The position numbers were made by a program, and so were the translations under genes. From JACCTU01 sp963737405 (GTDB lineage: Bacteria; Actinomycetota; Thermoleophilia; Gaiellales; Gaiellaceae): a stretch of DNA of 64,000 nt. Of this stretch, positions 53,423 to 62,144 are shown in pieces (position 1 is the first letter of the stretch; each line of letters opens with the position of its first letter). The stretch spans positions 1 to 64,000 of the forward strand of contig CAVTSL010000004.1 of the NCBI GenBank assembly GCA_963737405.1. Reading direction: 5' to 3'. A model generated the notes under the pieces. It did not search any database, was not told the origin of the DNA, and saw nothing but the letters and a program-made list of their open reading frames with translations.

Positions 53423-54291
53423 CCCGCACCCGCGATCTCCGCGGCGAGCGCGGCGTTGTCGGCGACCAGCCGGCGGTTCGCCTCGAGCGTCCGGCCGCCG
53501 CTCTCGCGGTGGAGGTACGCGAGGACGAACGGCGTCACGCGCTGCCCGTGCACGCCCTCGCGCGCGGCCGCGTCGAGGGCGGCTGCGATCAGGTCGTCGA
53601 CGTCGTCGAGGCTCTCCGCGGGCGGGTTGCCGACGACGACGCCGGCGCCGCCGAGCTCCCAGTGAGCGCGCGCGACGTCCGCCGCACCCGCCGGCGAGTC
53701 GACGCGGGCGGAAACCGGTGGTCCACCGCGCGCGTCGTAGAAGCGCGGGAGCGAGTCGGTGCGATAGCCGAGCGTCGGGATGCCGAGGGTCTCGAGCGCC
53801 TCGGCGGTCGCGTCGACGTCGAGGATCGACTTCGCGCCCGACGAGACGACGACGACCTGCGTCCGCGCGAGCTCGGCGAGGTCGGCGGAGACGTCGAGGT
53901 GCTCGCTCCAGCCCCGGTGCACGCCGCCGATGCCGCCCGTGCCCATGAAGCGGATGCCGACGTTCCGCGCGACGGCCAGCGTCCCGCCGACCGTCGTCGC
54001 GCCGACGACGCCCTGCACGACGGCCGCCGCGAGATCGCGGGCGCCGAGCTTCCGAGCGTCGACGCCGAACCGCCCGAGCTCGTCTTCGCCGAGCCCGACG
54101 CGGACCTCTCCGTCGAGCACGCCGATCGTCGCCGGCACCGCTCCCGCGTCGCGCACGCGGCGCTCGCTCTCGAGCCCGACCGCGACGCCCTCGCCCGGCG
54201 GGAAGCCGTGAGCGATCAGGGTCGTCTCGAGCGCGACGACCGGGCGTCCTTCGCGCAGCGCCTCCCGCACGTCGTCCGCGACGACGATCAC
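53419..54291 (-). CDS. psuG: Pseudouridine-5'-phosphate glycosidase
   Basis: 290 residues from GTG 54291. It splits pseudouridine 5'-phosphate to uracil and ribose 5-phosphate. Conserved family segments: VVALETTLIAHGFPPGEGVA with the Glu/Thr of the active site, ATIGVLDGEVRVGLGEDEL, VGGTLAVARNVGIRFMGTGG with VHRG, and VVSSGAKSILDVDATAE, whose Lys is the Schiff-base residue in PsuG. Overlaps GNAT genes at both ends by four bases. Together with the PfkB kinase it forms a complete pseudouridine-degradation pathway. Confidence 0.95.
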   Translation of the reverse strand: MIVVADDVREALREGRPVVALETTLIAHGFPPGEGVAVGLESERRVRDAGAVPATIGVLDGEVRVGLGEDELGRFGVDARKLGARDLAAAVVQGVVGATTVGGTLAVARNVGIRFMGTGGIGGVHRGWSEHLDVSADLAELARTQVVVVSSGAKSILDVDATAEALETLGIPTLGYRTDSLPRFYDARGGPPVSARVDSPAGAADVARAHWELGGAGVVVGNPPAESLDDVDDLIAAALDAAAREGVHGQRVTPFVLAYLHRESGGRTLEANRRLVADNAALAAEIAGAG

Positions 54292-54719
54292 CGTTCCTCC
54301 TCCATCTCGACGAACTCGACCTCGCCCCACCGGTCGAACCGGCGCATGTGACGTCCCGTCTCACGGAAGCCCGCGCGCCGGTACACGGTGATCGCGCGGT
54401 CGTTGAAGGCGGCCACGTTCAGGACGACGTGCTTTCCGCCGAACGTGCGCTTCGCGAACGAGACCCCGTCGAGGAAGAACTGCAGACCGAGCCCGCGGCC
54501 CGTCAGGTCGGGCCGGAGTCCGAGGCCGATCTCGACGGCATCGGGCCGCTCCTCGAAGTAGTAGAAGCCGAGCAGGTCGCCGCCGTCGTCACGCACGAGA
54601 AAGAAGCGCTCCGGGTTCTTCACCGGATCGTCCTCGCCGTTGTAGAAGTCGTAGGGCGGCTCGTAGCGCCACGCGTCGAGCACCGCCGCGTCATCTCCCT
54701 GCAGCGGAGCGACCGTCAC
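54288..54719 (-). CDS. GNAT acetyltransferase inserted between pfkB and psuG
   Basis: 143 residues from GTG 54719, overlapping the stops and starts of both neighbours by four bases. The domain includes GLGLRPDLTGRGLGLQFFLD (acetyl-CoA loop GRGLG) and LNVAAFNDRAITVYRRAGFR. The N-terminus VAPLQGDDAAVLDAWRYEPP and PYDFYNGEDDP resembles GNATs annotated as aminoglycoside-like acetyltransferases, but no resistance role is implied. Tight coupling suggests co-expression with the pseudouridine enzymes. Confidence 0.88.
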   Translation of the reverse strand: MTVAPLQGDDAAVLDAWRYEPPYDFYNGEDDPVKNPERFFLVRDDGGDLLGFYYFEERPDAVEIGLGLRPDLTGRGLGLQFFLDGVSFAKRTFGGKHVVLNVAAFNDRAITVYRRAGFRETGRHMRRFDRWGEVEFVEMEEER

Positions 54720-55528
54720 CACGGCATCGTCCCGAGCTTTGCGACGCAGCGTGCGGCGGCCTCGAGGCCGAGCTCGGCGCCGCCGACGAGGTAGCCCGCG
54801 GCGAGGGCGTCGCCCGCGCCCGTCGTGTCGAGCACATCGGCCTCGGGCGCGGAGAGACTGCGGCCGTCGGAGAGCTCGATCCCGTCCGGCCCGCGCTTCA
54901 GCACCCACTCCTTCGCGGGGAACGCGCCGCCGATCGCCTCGAGCTCCTCGACGTTCCCGAAGACGACGTCGGGCTCGAGCAGCGCGAGCCTGTCCACGAG
55001 CCGCTCGGGCCCGAAGTCGCGGATCATGCTCCACGACGAGAGGTCGACGCTGATCCGGCCGCCCTGCGCGCGCACGGCGCCCGCCGCCTTCGCGGCGGCC
55101 TCGTCGATCGGCGAGCGGAAGAGCGCGTAGCCGGTGACGTGCAGCCACGACACACCGCCGAACCAGCGCATCTCGAGCTCGTCGGAGCGCAGCTGCGGGG
55201 CGACGCCGCGGTCGGAGGCCATCGTCCGGTCCCCGCCCGGCTCGACGAGAGAGACGACGACGCCGTTGTGGCCGTCGACCACAGGTCCTGCGACGTCGAC
55301 GCCGTGATCCTGGAGCTCCTGGGCGACGAGCTCGCCGGCGGCGTCCCCTGCGCGCTTCGCGATCAGCCGTCCCTGCGCGCCGAGCTCCGTCGCCCAGGCG
55401 GCGACGTTCGCGGCCTGCCCGCCGGCGCCCGTGCGCGTCCGCGCGGTCGCGTCGGCGCCGAAGTTCAGGTCGGTGTCGAGCCGGACGACGACGTCGAGCA
55501 GGAGATCTCCGAGAGCTGCGATCACCAT
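54716..55528 (-). CDS. PfkB-family sugar kinase, probable pseudouridine kinase
   Basis: 270 residues. GAGGQAANVAAWATELGAQG near the start and DTTGAGDALAAGYL near the end are the two PfkB signatures, the latter with catalytic Asp. PfkB kinases phosphorylate ribose-like sugars or nucleosides. Location three genes before and coupled with psuG indicates pseudouridine as the substrate (PsuK role), inferred from context. The start is ATG 55528, divergent from a small plus-strand gene 17 bases away. Confidence 0.88.
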   Translation of the reverse strand: MVIAALGDLLLDVVVRLDTDLNFGADATARTRTGAGGQAANVAAWATELGAQGRLIAKRAGDAAGELVAQELQDHGVDVAGPVVDGHNGVVVSLVEPGGDRTMASDRGVAPQLRSDELEMRWFGGVSWLHVTGYALFRSPIDEAAAKAAGAVRAQGGRISVDLSSWSMIRDFGPERLVDRLALLEPDVVFGNVEELEAIGGAFPAKEWVLKRGPDGIELSDGRSLSAPEADVLDTTGAGDALAAGYLVGGAELGLEAAARCVAKLGTMPW

Positions 55529-55533
55529 CGCCG

Positions 55534-55539
55534 TACAAT
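55534..55539 (+). promoter_or_regulatory. -10 element, leaderless promoter of the 64-residue protein gene
   Basis: TACAAT, six bases, then ATG 55546. Confidence 0.6.
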
Positions 55540-55545
55540 CGCAGC

Positions 55546-55740
55546 ATGGACGACGAAGGGCGACGCGGTCGGATGCGCTCGTTCCTGATCGGCAGCGTGG
55601 TCGGAGCGTCCGCCGCGATCGCGACCGCGCGCCGCGTCAGGCCGAAGCAGCGGCGGCGCGTCACGCCCGCCGGGCTCGCCGCGTTCGAGGACGCTCCCTG
55701 CTTCCGCGAGCTCGTCGAGCACGAGAAGCGCGGTCAGTAG
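55546..55740 (+). CDS. Small basic hypothetical protein
   Basis: 64 residues. A short hydrophobic stretch (SFLIGSVVGASAAIATA) is flanked by many Arg residues (RRVRPKQRRRVTPAGL), then FEDAPCFRELVEHEKRG. It could be a peripheral or single-span membrane protein. A good leaderless promoter precedes it, and it ends by overlapping the convergent GT39 gene by seven bases. No family recognised. Confidence 0.65.
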   Translation: MDDEGRRGRMRSFLIGSVVGASAAIATARRVRPKQRRRVTPAGLAAFEDAPCFRELVEHEKRGQ

Positions 55741-57353
55741 TCGAGCAGGCGGAGGCGGTCCGCGGCGCGCCGGACCGTGACGAAGTTGATGTCCGCGTCG
55801 CCGATGAAGAGCGACTTGCCGACGACCATCACCTGGGCAGCGTCGTCGAGGTACCGGGCCGGCGTCCGCGTCGGGTCCTTCGTGCGGACGACGAGGTACG
55901 GGCCGAACACGCGCACCTCGTAGTCGCGCGGCGGGTGCGGCAGCCGCTCCTGGATCTCGAGCGTGCGCGCGCAGGGGCAGTTGTTCGTGTCGTAGCCGTC
56001 GAAGACCCAGACGCCGCGCCCGAGCGGTCGCGGCAACGCGTCGAGCCGGGCGGCCGCGAGCTTCGCGTCGGCCCGCGGGACGACGATGCCCGCCACCTTC
56101 GGATCGTGCTCCCACGCCTCGAGGTACACGGGCTCGTAGCCGAAGTAGATGTCGTTCGGTCTCGCGGTCGCCGCGAGCCAGCGCGCGGCCGCCTGTCGAC
56201 CTGCGACGCGCGACGACGGGTCGCCGGTGAAGAGCTGCGGCGTCTTCTCGTACGCCCAGCCGACCTCGGCGACGACGAGTGACGCGAGGACGACCGCTGC
56301 GACGGAGCGGCCGCGGCGCTGCGCGAGCGAGAAGATCGCCGTCGCGAGCAGCAGCATGAAGAACGGCAGCACGAAGATGAGATGCCGCGTCTCGGGCGAC
56401 GCCCCGCTGCCGAGTCGCGCGACGAGCATCGCCGCGGTGGGCGTGCCGATCGCGCAGGCGGCGAGCGTCGCCGCCTCGCGGTTGCGCCGCCAGAGCTGCC
56501 AGCCGCCGTACGCGGCGAGCAGGAGGATCGGAACGAGCAGGATCGTCCAGCCCGCCGTGAAGTCGCCCGCGACGGCCTTCAGGTAGCGGAGCACCGGCAG
56601 CGGCGCGCCGAGCTTCCCGCTGTCCGCGCCGGCGACGCCGACGTCGAAGCGGTTCGCGAGCCTGAGGTCGGCGAGCCAGAACGGGATGCCGACGAACCCG
56701 ACCGCCGTCAGCGCGACGAGCGCCGGACCGAGCCGGCGGCGCACGAGCAGGACGAAGACGCCCTGCGAGGCGACGACGAGCGCGCCGTACGGATGGCTCG
56801 CGACGCACGCGATCGCGACGAGCCCCCAGAGCGCGAAGCGCCACGCGCGGCCGTGGTCGAGCGCCCAGAGCAGCGCGAGGTACGAGAGCGCGCTCGTGAA
56901 CAGGAAGAGGCTGTACATCCGTCCGTAGACGCCGTGGAAGAGCAGGACCCAGCTCGCGGAGAGGAGCACGGTCGCGACGAGTGCAGGCCCGCGGCCGGCG
57001 AGCCGCTTGAGCAGGAACGCGACCGCCGGGATGCTCGCGAGCGCGAAGAGCGCGGAGGCGAGCCGGAGCGCCGTGAGCCCGCCGCCGGAGTGCGCTGCCA
57101 CCGCCGCGATCAGGTAGTGGAGCGGCGCGCCGCCGCGCTCCTCGAGGACGATGTCGAGGAGCCGTCCCAGGGACTGCCGGCCGACGAAGAGCGCGAGCGT
57201 CTCGTCCTCGTGCGGCGGCCACGCAGTGAGCCGCGAGAAGAGAAAGGTGCCGACCGCGACGACGCACGCGGCGACGCCCCACCCGAACCACGCGTCCGCG
57301 ACGCCGACGCGGGCCGGCGCTGCAGTCTCGGGCGTCGTCGCGACCTGCGTCAC
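55734..57353 (-). CDS. GT39/ArnT-type membrane glycosyltransferase
   Basis: 539 residues from GTG, about eleven membrane segments. The first external loop after span one has WPPHEDETLALFVGRQSLGR, the Asp-Glu of PMT-like lipid-sugar glycosyltransferases, and the second FHGVYGRMYSLFLFTSALSY. They use polyprenyl-phosphate sugars. The last ~130 residues are a soluble external domain with DIYFGYEPVYLEAWEHDPKV and a Cys pair in NNCPCAR. The acceptor is unknown. TACCGT six bases before the GTG indicates a leaderless message, divergent from the FmdB-like gene. Confidence 0.88.
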   Translation of the reverse strand: MTQVATTPETAAPARVGVADAWFGWGVAACVVAVGTFLFSRLTAWPPHEDETLALFVGRQSLGRLLDIVLEERGGAPLHYLIAAVAAHSGGGLTALRLASALFALASIPAVAFLLKRLAGRGPALVATVLLSASWVLLFHGVYGRMYSLFLFTSALSYLALLWALDHGRAWRFALWGLVAIACVASHPYGALVVASQGVFVLLVRRRLGPALVALTAVGFVGIPFWLADLRLANRFDVGVAGADSGKLGAPLPVLRYLKAVAGDFTAGWTILLVPILLLAAYGGWQLWRRNREAATLAACAIGTPTAAMLVARLGSGASPETRHLIFVLPFFMLLLATAIFSLAQRRGRSVAAVVLASLVVAEVGWAYEKTPQLFTGDPSSRVAGRQAAARWLAATARPNDIYFGYEPVYLEAWEHDPKVAGIVVPRADAKLAAARLDALPRPLGRGVWVFDGYDTNNCPCARTLEIQERLPHPPRDYEVRVFGPYLVVRTKDPTRTPARYLDDAAQVMVVGKSLFIGDADINFVTVRRAADRLRLLDY

Positions 57354-57359
57354 GACGAG

Positions 57360-57365
57360 ACGGTA
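57360..57365 (-). promoter_or_regulatory. -10 element, leaderless promoter of the GT39 gene
   Basis: On the minus strand TACCGT, six bases, then GTG 57353. Confidence 0.6.
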
Positions 57366-57382
57366 CCCGGGAAGACCGCTGC

Positions 57383-57388
57383 TAATGT
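57383..57388 (+). promoter_or_regulatory. -10 element, leaderless promoter of the FmdB-like gene
   Basis: TAATGT, six bases, then GTG 57395. With 57360-57365 it makes a divergent leaderless pair in 41 bp. Confidence 0.6.
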
Positions 57389-57394
57389 CGCTCG

Positions 57395-57676
57395 GTGCCG
57401 ATCTACGAGTACCGTTGCCCCAACGGGCACGTGTTCGAGGTCTTCCAGCGGATGGACGATCCGCCGCCCGAACAGTGCGAGGTGTGCGGTGCGAGCCCGG
57501 TGCAGCGCGTCATGCTTCCCGTCGCCGTGCACTTCAAGGGCTCTGGCTTCTACTCGACCGACTACGGCCGCTCGCGGAAGCGCGGCGGCTCGAAGGAGTC
57601 GTCGGACGGCGACTCCGGCTCGGGCTCGGAGAAGTCGTCGGAGTCGAAGCCGGAGAAGGCCGCCTCTAGCGACTGA
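57395..57676 (+). CDS. FmdB-type zinc-ribbon protein
   Basis: 93 residues from GTG. The zinc ribbon reads PIYEYRCPNGHVFEVFQRMD, then EQCEVCGASPVQRVMLPV, with Cys8 and His12 plus Cys28 and Cys31 as ligands. Then GSGFYSTDYGRS and a Ser/Asp/Gly-rich tail. FmdB-like proteins are called regulatory but their role is mostly unknown. The 3' end overlaps the convergent LCP gene by 11 bases. Confidence 0.9.
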   Translation: MPIYEYRCPNGHVFEVFQRMDDPPPEQCEVCGASPVQRVMLPVAVHFKGSGFYSTDYGRSRKRGGSKESSDGDSGSGSEKSSESKPEKAASSD

Positions 57677-58826
57677 TGCAGCCGGGGCCGTAGAGCCCCG
57701 AGCCGGGCGGCGGCGGCTGCGGCGCCGAGGTCCCGAGGAACATCAGGATCACGTTCCGGTTCTCCTCGCTCCCGATCAGGAACGACTCGCCGCCGATCGA
57801 CGTGGGCGTACCGCCGAGCCGACAGCGCAGGCTGGAGCCGGCGCGCTTGCTCACCCAGCCGAGCTGTCCGATCTGGCCGGCGGAGAGGTCCGTCGCGAGC
57901 GGCGCGACGATGTCGTCGGCGAGGAACGGCAGTCGGACGAGCGTCGAGAAGCTCGTCAGCTCGTCGCCGATCGCGCGGACGACCTGCTGCTGGCGCTCGC
58001 CGCGCGTGAGGTCGTTCTCGGCCGGGTTGAGCCGGTTCTCGCGGATGCGCGAGTAGACGAGCGCCCGGCGGCCGCCCATCGTCTGCTCGCCCGCGGCGAA
58101 CTTCCATCCGCTCCAGCGCTGACAGCGTTCGCGCGTCGAGAACGGACAGTCGAAGCGGTTCGAGACGATCGGCTCGGGCACGTCGACCTTCACGCCGCCG
58201 AGCGCGTCGATCAGGCGCTCGAAGTTCTGGAAGTCCACGACGACCACGTGGTTGACACGGAGCCCGGTGAAGTCGCGGATCGCTCGCACCGCGAGGTCGG
58301 GGCCACCGAACTGATAGGCGGCGTTGATCTTCGCGAAGCCGTGTCCGGGCACGTCGACGCGCAGGTCGCGCGGGATCGAGAGGTACGACGTGCGTCCGCG
58401 GTCCGGGTCGGTGCGGACGAGCATGATCGAGTCCGAGCGGTGTGCGCCCTCGCGTCCCCGGCCAGGCCCGTGGTCGGTGCCGAGGAGGAGCGTCGTCGAC
58501 GGATTCGAGAGCATCAGTCCGCTCTGATCGTCGAGGGCCACCGGGCCGAGCCGCTGGTTCGCGCCGTCGACCGCCCGCCCGAGCATCAGGTAGCTCGCGA
58601 CCGCCCACGCGACGACGAGCAGCAGCAGGACGAGGAGCCCGATCCCGATCGGGCGTCCCCAACCGCGACGCTGCTTCGGCGTCGTGACGGGCGCCGGAGC
58701 GGCGGGCCGGTCGTGGCGGCGGCGTCCGTCCCGCCGGGACGTCGGCTCGACGCGGCGCTGGAGCGGAACCCTGCCCTTGACGCGGCCGCCGCGATAAACG
58801 CGATACGGCTTGTCTCCGCGGGCCAT
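57666..58826 (-). CDS. LytR-CpsA-Psr (LCP) cell-wall glycopolymer transferase
   Basis: 386 residues. A basic, Pro/Arg-rich cytoplasmic tail (about 1-55) and one membrane segment (about 57-83) precede the LCP domain: LLLGTDHGPGRGREGAHRSD with catalytic Asp/Arg, SYLSIPRDLRVDVPGHGFAK, INAAYQFGGPDLAVRAIRDF and ALVYSRIRENRLNPAENDLT. LCP enzymes move lipid-linked polymers onto peptidoglycan. The last Cys pair (RCRLGG and GPGCISR) is unusual. Starts 26 bp from the divergent glucokinase gene. Confidence 0.95.
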   Translation of the reverse strand: MARGDKPYRVYRGGRVKGRVPLQRRVEPTSRRDGRRRHDRPAAPAPVTTPKQRRGWGRPIGIGLLVLLLLVVAWAVASYLMLGRAVDGANQRLGPVALDDQSGLMLSNPSTTLLLGTDHGPGRGREGAHRSDSIMLVRTDPDRGRTSYLSIPRDLRVDVPGHGFAKINAAYQFGGPDLAVRAIRDFTGLRVNHVVVVDFQNFERLIDALGGVKVDVPEPIVSNRFDCPFSTRERCQRWSGWKFAAGEQTMGGRRALVYSRIRENRLNPAENDLTRGERQQQVVRAIGDELTSFSTLVRLPFLADDIVAPLATDLSAGQIGQLGWVSKRAGSSLRCRLGGTPTSIGGESFLIGSEENRNVILMFLGTSAPQPPPPGSGLYGPGCISR

Positions 58827-58852
58827 CGGGGCGGTTATCGTAGCCGCGCCCC

Positions 58853-59776
58853 ATGTCCGCGGACCGCGTCATCGGCGTCGACCTCGGCGGGACGAAGATC
58901 GCGGCCGGGGTGATCGACCGGAACGGCTCGATCGTCACCCGCCGCGAGCTTCCGACCCCGACCGACTCCGAGCGTGCGCTCGTCGCGGCGATCGAGGAGG
59001 CTGTCGGCTCGCTCGTCGACCAGGGCGTGAGCGCGATCGGGCTCGGGGTGCCCTCGACGGTCGACCAGAAGACCGGCCGCGCCGTGTCTTCGGTGAACAT
59101 TCCGCTCCAGAACGAGCCGCTCCGCGACATCATGTCGAGCCGGTTCGGCCTGCCCTGCGGGATCGACAACGACGGGAACGCCGCTGCGATCGCGGAGTGG
59201 CAGGTCGGCGCGGGCCGCGGGACCCGCCACATGATCATGCTCACGCTCGGCACCGGCGTCGGCGGCGGGCTCATCCTCGACGGCCGGCCGTATCGGGGCG
59301 CCGTCGGCGCGGCGGCGGAGCTCGGGCACATCGTGATCGAGTACGACGGCCGCCCGTGCCAGGGGACGTGTACCGGCCGCGGGCACATCGAGGCGTACGC
59401 GACGGGCGTCGCCGCGGGCGCCGACGCGGCAGCGGCGTTCGGCGCCGGCTCGGACGCGCGCGACTTGATCGAGCGTGCCGTCGCCGGCGACGAGCGCGCG
59501 CTCGAGATCCTGCGCGAGATCGGCCGGCGGCTCGGCGCACTGTTCGGGTCGCTCGTGAACATCTTCAACCCCGAGGCGATCGTGATCGGCGGCGGGTGGG
59601 GCGAGGCGGCGGACGAGTATCTGCTCGAGCCCGCGCGCGAGGTGATGAAGCGCGAGGCGCTCTCGCCCGGGCGAGAGCTCGTGCGCGTCATCCCCGCCGA
59701 GCTCGGGCCGGACGCCGGGTTGGTGGGCGCGGGCTTCGTCGCGTTCGAGGCGCTCGACGCCGACGAGCCCTGGTGA
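58853..59776 (+). CDS. ROK-family glucokinase
   Basis: 307 residues. The ATP-binding opening is VIGVDLGGTKIAAGVIDRNG; GIDNDGNAAAIAEWQVGAGR contains the sugar-binding and catalytic Asp. ROK zinc site: GHIVIEYDGRPCQGTCTGRG with two Cys visible (the family has His-x-Cys-x-Cys-x4-Cys; here one Cys position is Thr or shifted), so zinc binding may be altered. It phosphorylates glucose with ATP. Followed nine bases later by rsmI, same strand. Confidence 0.92.
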   Translation: MSADRVIGVDLGGTKIAAGVIDRNGSIVTRRELPTPTDSERALVAAIEEAVGSLVDQGVSAIGLGVPSTVDQKTGRAVSSVNIPLQNEPLRDIMSSRFGLPCGIDNDGNAAAIAEWQVGAGRGTRHMIMLTLGTGVGGGLILDGRPYRGAVGAAAELGHIVIEYDGRPCQGTCTGRGHIEAYATGVAAGADAAAAFGAGSDARDLIERAVAGDERALEILREIGRRLGALFGSLVNIFNPEAIVIGGGWGEAADEYLLEPAREVMKREALSPGRELVRVIPAELGPDAGLVGAGFVAFEALDADEPW

Positions 59777-59785
59777 CGTAGCGCC

Positions 59786-60598
59786 GTGCCGCTCGCGGTC
59801 TGCGCGACGCCGATCGGGAACCTCGAGGACATCACGCTGCGCGTGCTCGACGAGCTGCGCGAGGCCGACGTCGTCCTGTGCGAGGACACGCGCGTGACGC
59901 GCGGGCTCCTCGAGCGGCACGGGATCCGGGCGCGGCTGCTGAGCTACCACGAGCACAACGAGGCAAAGCGGACCGCCGAGCTCCTGCCGAGGCTCGAGGC
60001 AGGCGAGCGGATGGCGCTCGTCACGGACGCGGGGCTGCCGGGCGTGAGCGATCCCGGCGCCCGGCTGATCGCCGCCGCGCGCGACGCCGGGGTGCCCGTG
60101 ACCGTGTTGCCGGGGCCGTCCTCGGTCGACACGGCGCTCGTCGCGTCGGGGCTCGGCGCCGAGCGGTTCCAGTTCGTGGGGTTCCTGCCGCGCGGGGAGC
60201 GCGCGCTGCGGGAGCTCTGGGACGAGCTCGCCCGTTGGCCCCACGCGGTCGTCGCGTTCGAGTCGGCGCAGCGGCTCCCGCGGACGCTCCGGTCGCTCGC
60301 GTCGGCGATGCCGGAACGGCCGGTCGCCGTCGCGCGCGAGTTGACGAAGTTCTACGAGGAGGTCGTGCGGGGGACGGCAGAGGAGGTGGCGGGGCGCTTC
60401 GAGGAGCCGCCGAAGGGCGAGGTCGTGCTCGTGCTCGGGCCGGGGGAGACGGCGGCCGGGGCCGGTTCGGACGAGGCGGGCGCGGCCGAGGCGGTTGCGG
60501 AGCTCGTCGCCGACGGGATCCCGCGCCGGCGGGCCGCCGAGCTCGTCTCCCGGCTGACGGGCGTGTCCCGAAACGCCCTTTACGACCGCTCTCTGTAA
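59786..60598 (+). CDS. rsmI: 16S rRNA (cytidine(1402)-2'-O)-methyltransferase
   Basis: 270 residues from GTG. The tetrapyrrole-methylase-type fold shows CATPIGNLEDITLRVLDELR, CEDTRVTRGLLERHG and LVTDAGLPGVSDPGARLI, the RsmI signatures, and FVGFLPRG. It methylates the ribose of C1402 in the decoding centre with SAM. The C-terminal extension (about 225-270) has GIPRRRAAELVSRLTGVSRN, the RsmI HTH-like tail. Standard neighbour of metG and tatD. Confidence 0.95.
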   Translation: MPLAVCATPIGNLEDITLRVLDELREADVVLCEDTRVTRGLLERHGIRARLLSYHEHNEAKRTAELLPRLEAGERMALVTDAGLPGVSDPGARLIAAARDAGVPVTVLPGPSSVDTALVASGLGAERFQFVGFLPRGERALRELWDELARWPHAVVAFESAQRLPRTLRSLASAMPERPVAVARELTKFYEEVVRGTAEEVAGRFEEPPKGEVVLVLGPGETAAGAGSDEAGAAEAVAELVADGIPRRRAAELVSRLTGVSRNALYDRSL

Positions 60599-60637
60599 CG
60601 AAAGCGTGACAACCTCTCCACACAGGCGTCGCCTGCG

Positions 60638-60666
60638 CTGACAACGGCCGACACCGCTGCTACGTT
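60638..60666 (+). promoter_or_regulatory. Promoter of the M23 peptidase gene (CTGACA / 17 bp / TACGTT)
   Basis: CTGACA (60638-60643), 17 bp, TACGTT (60661-60666), 44 bases before the ATG, which has GAGGAGGT upstream. One mismatch in each hexamer from a standard housekeeping promoter. Confidence 0.65.
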
Positions 60667-60710
60667 CGATCACGTCGTTCGCAAAACGGACAACTGAGGA
60701 GGTCGAACCG

Positions 60711-62144
60711 ATGTCGCGGATCCGCGGGGTGGTGGTGCTCGTCGCGCTCGCTGTGCTTGCCTGGCCGGGAGGAGCGTCGGCGTGGTCGTGGCCCGTCGAC
60801 GGTCCGGTCCTGCGGCCGTTCGTGTTCGGCTCCGATCCGTACGCCGGCGGACAGCACCGTGGGATCGACGTGGGCGCGTCGGTGGGAGAGGCGGTGCGAG
60901 CACCGGTCGGCGGCGCGATCTCGTTCGCCGGGTCGGTCCCGAACGGCGGCCGTGCGCTGACGATTCGGACCGGCGACGGCTACTCGGTCACGCTGCTCCA
61001 GCTCGCCGATCTCGCCGTGTCTCGCGGCGACGCGGTCGCGGAAGGTGCGCGCGTCGGCACGGTCGGCGAGAGCGCCGACGCCGTGACGCACGCGTCGCAC
61101 GTCCACCTCGGCGTCCGGCGGACCGACGACGAGGACGGGTACCTCGACCCGCTGCGCTTCCTCCCTGCGCGCGAACGGCCGCCCGTCGCCGCGCCGCCCG
61201 CTCCTGCGGCGCCGCCCGCTCCGGCGCCGGCTCCCGCAGCTCCGCCCCGTGCCTCCGAGCAGGCGCCGGCCGCGGAGCCCGCTCGGGCGGCCGCGCCGCC
61301 TCCGCCGGCGCCGGTCGTCGAGCCGCGGCCGGTCGCGGCGCCGCAGGTGCCGGCCGCGCCCGCGCCGGCCGCTGCGCCCGCGCCCGAGGTGGCTGCCGCC
61401 GGGCGGCCTCCCGAGGCGCTCGCCGGCGAGGCCTCGCAGCGTTCGACCGGGATGACGATCCGGGGCGGCACGCGCCGCGCTGCCGTCGCTCGAGCGAGGG
61501 CTGCCGCGCCGATGCGGCGATCGACCGGCCCGGTCGACCATCCGCATGCGCGCGCGACCGCGACGCGAGCTCGTGGCCTCACGCACGCGACGGCGCTGCG
61601 CGAGCCGGTCCGGCCCAATGCGTTGGCTGCTCCACGTGCGCGGCACGAGTCGACCGTTCGGGGTCCGGTCCGGATCGCGGCGCCGGCGGCCGCGGGCCCG
61701 CACCTGCTCGCTCCGTCACGCGCGCCGCGAGCTCGCGGGCCGGTCGCGCTCGTCGTAGCCGCAGCCGCCGCGTCGCTCTCGATCCTGCTCGCGCTCGCGT
61801 TCGTCCTCACGGCGCGGCCGGTGAGGCGAAAGGCACGACCTATCATTGCCGTCGGTGAGCCGCTTCTACCTGACCACACCGATCTTCTACGTGAACTCGA
61901 CCCCGCACATCGGGCATGCGTACACGACGATCGCCGCCGACATCATCGTGCGCCAGCACGAGCAGCGGGGCGACGACACCTTCTTCCTCACGGGGACGGA
62001 CGAACATGCGTCGAAGGTGTACCGGGTCGCCGAGGAGCGCGGTCTCGACCCGAAGGCGTTCGTCGACCAGATCGTCGAGGAGAACTGGCGGCCGCTGCCG
62101 GGGCGGGTCGGCGCCGAGCCCGACTTCTTCATCAGGACGACTGA
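60711..62144 (+). CDS. Secreted M23-type (LytM) peptidase, C-terminus overruns into metG
   Basis: The frame stays open to 62144, 290 bases into metG. The signal peptide (RIRGVVVLVALAVLAWPG, cut near ASA) is followed by an M23 domain (about 26-155) with QHRGIDVGASVGEAVRAPVG and THASHVHLGVRR. These are the HxxxD and HxH zinc motifs. A Pro/Ala linker, then a membrane span (ALVVAAAAASLSILLALAFV, near 61,800) and KAR end the plausible protein. The overrun suggests an indel near 61.8 kb; another frame would stop at 61858. It likely cuts peptidoglycan or regulates amidases. Confidence 0.7.
   Translation: MSRIRGVVVLVALAVLAWPGGASAWSWPVDGPVLRPFVFGSDPYAGGQHRGIDVGASVGEAVRAPVGGAISFAGSVPNGGRALTIRTGDGYSVTLLQLADLAVSRGDAVAEGARVGTVGESADAVTHASHVHLGVRRTDDEDGYLDPLRFLPARERPPVAAPPAPAAPPAPAPAPAAPPRASEQAPAAEPARAAAPPPPAPVVEPRPVAAPQVPAAPAPAAAPAPEVAAAGRPPEALAGEASQRSTGMTIRGGTRRAAVARARAAAPMRRSTGPVDHPHARATATRARGLTHATALREPVRPNALAAPRARHESTVRGPVRIAAPAAAGPHLLAPSRAPRARGPVALVVAAAAASLSILLALAFVLTARPVRRKARPIIAVGEPLLPDHTDLLRELDPAHRACVHDDRRRHHRAPARAAGRRHLLPHGDGRTCVEGVPGRRGARSRPEGVRRPDRRGELAAAAGAGRRRARLLHQDD

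Noticed and set aside
60599..60710. Cyclic-di-AMP riboswitch before the M23 peptidase gene
   Set aside because: Only about 110 nt of leader, including a conventional promoter, and no conserved riboswitch core recognised.
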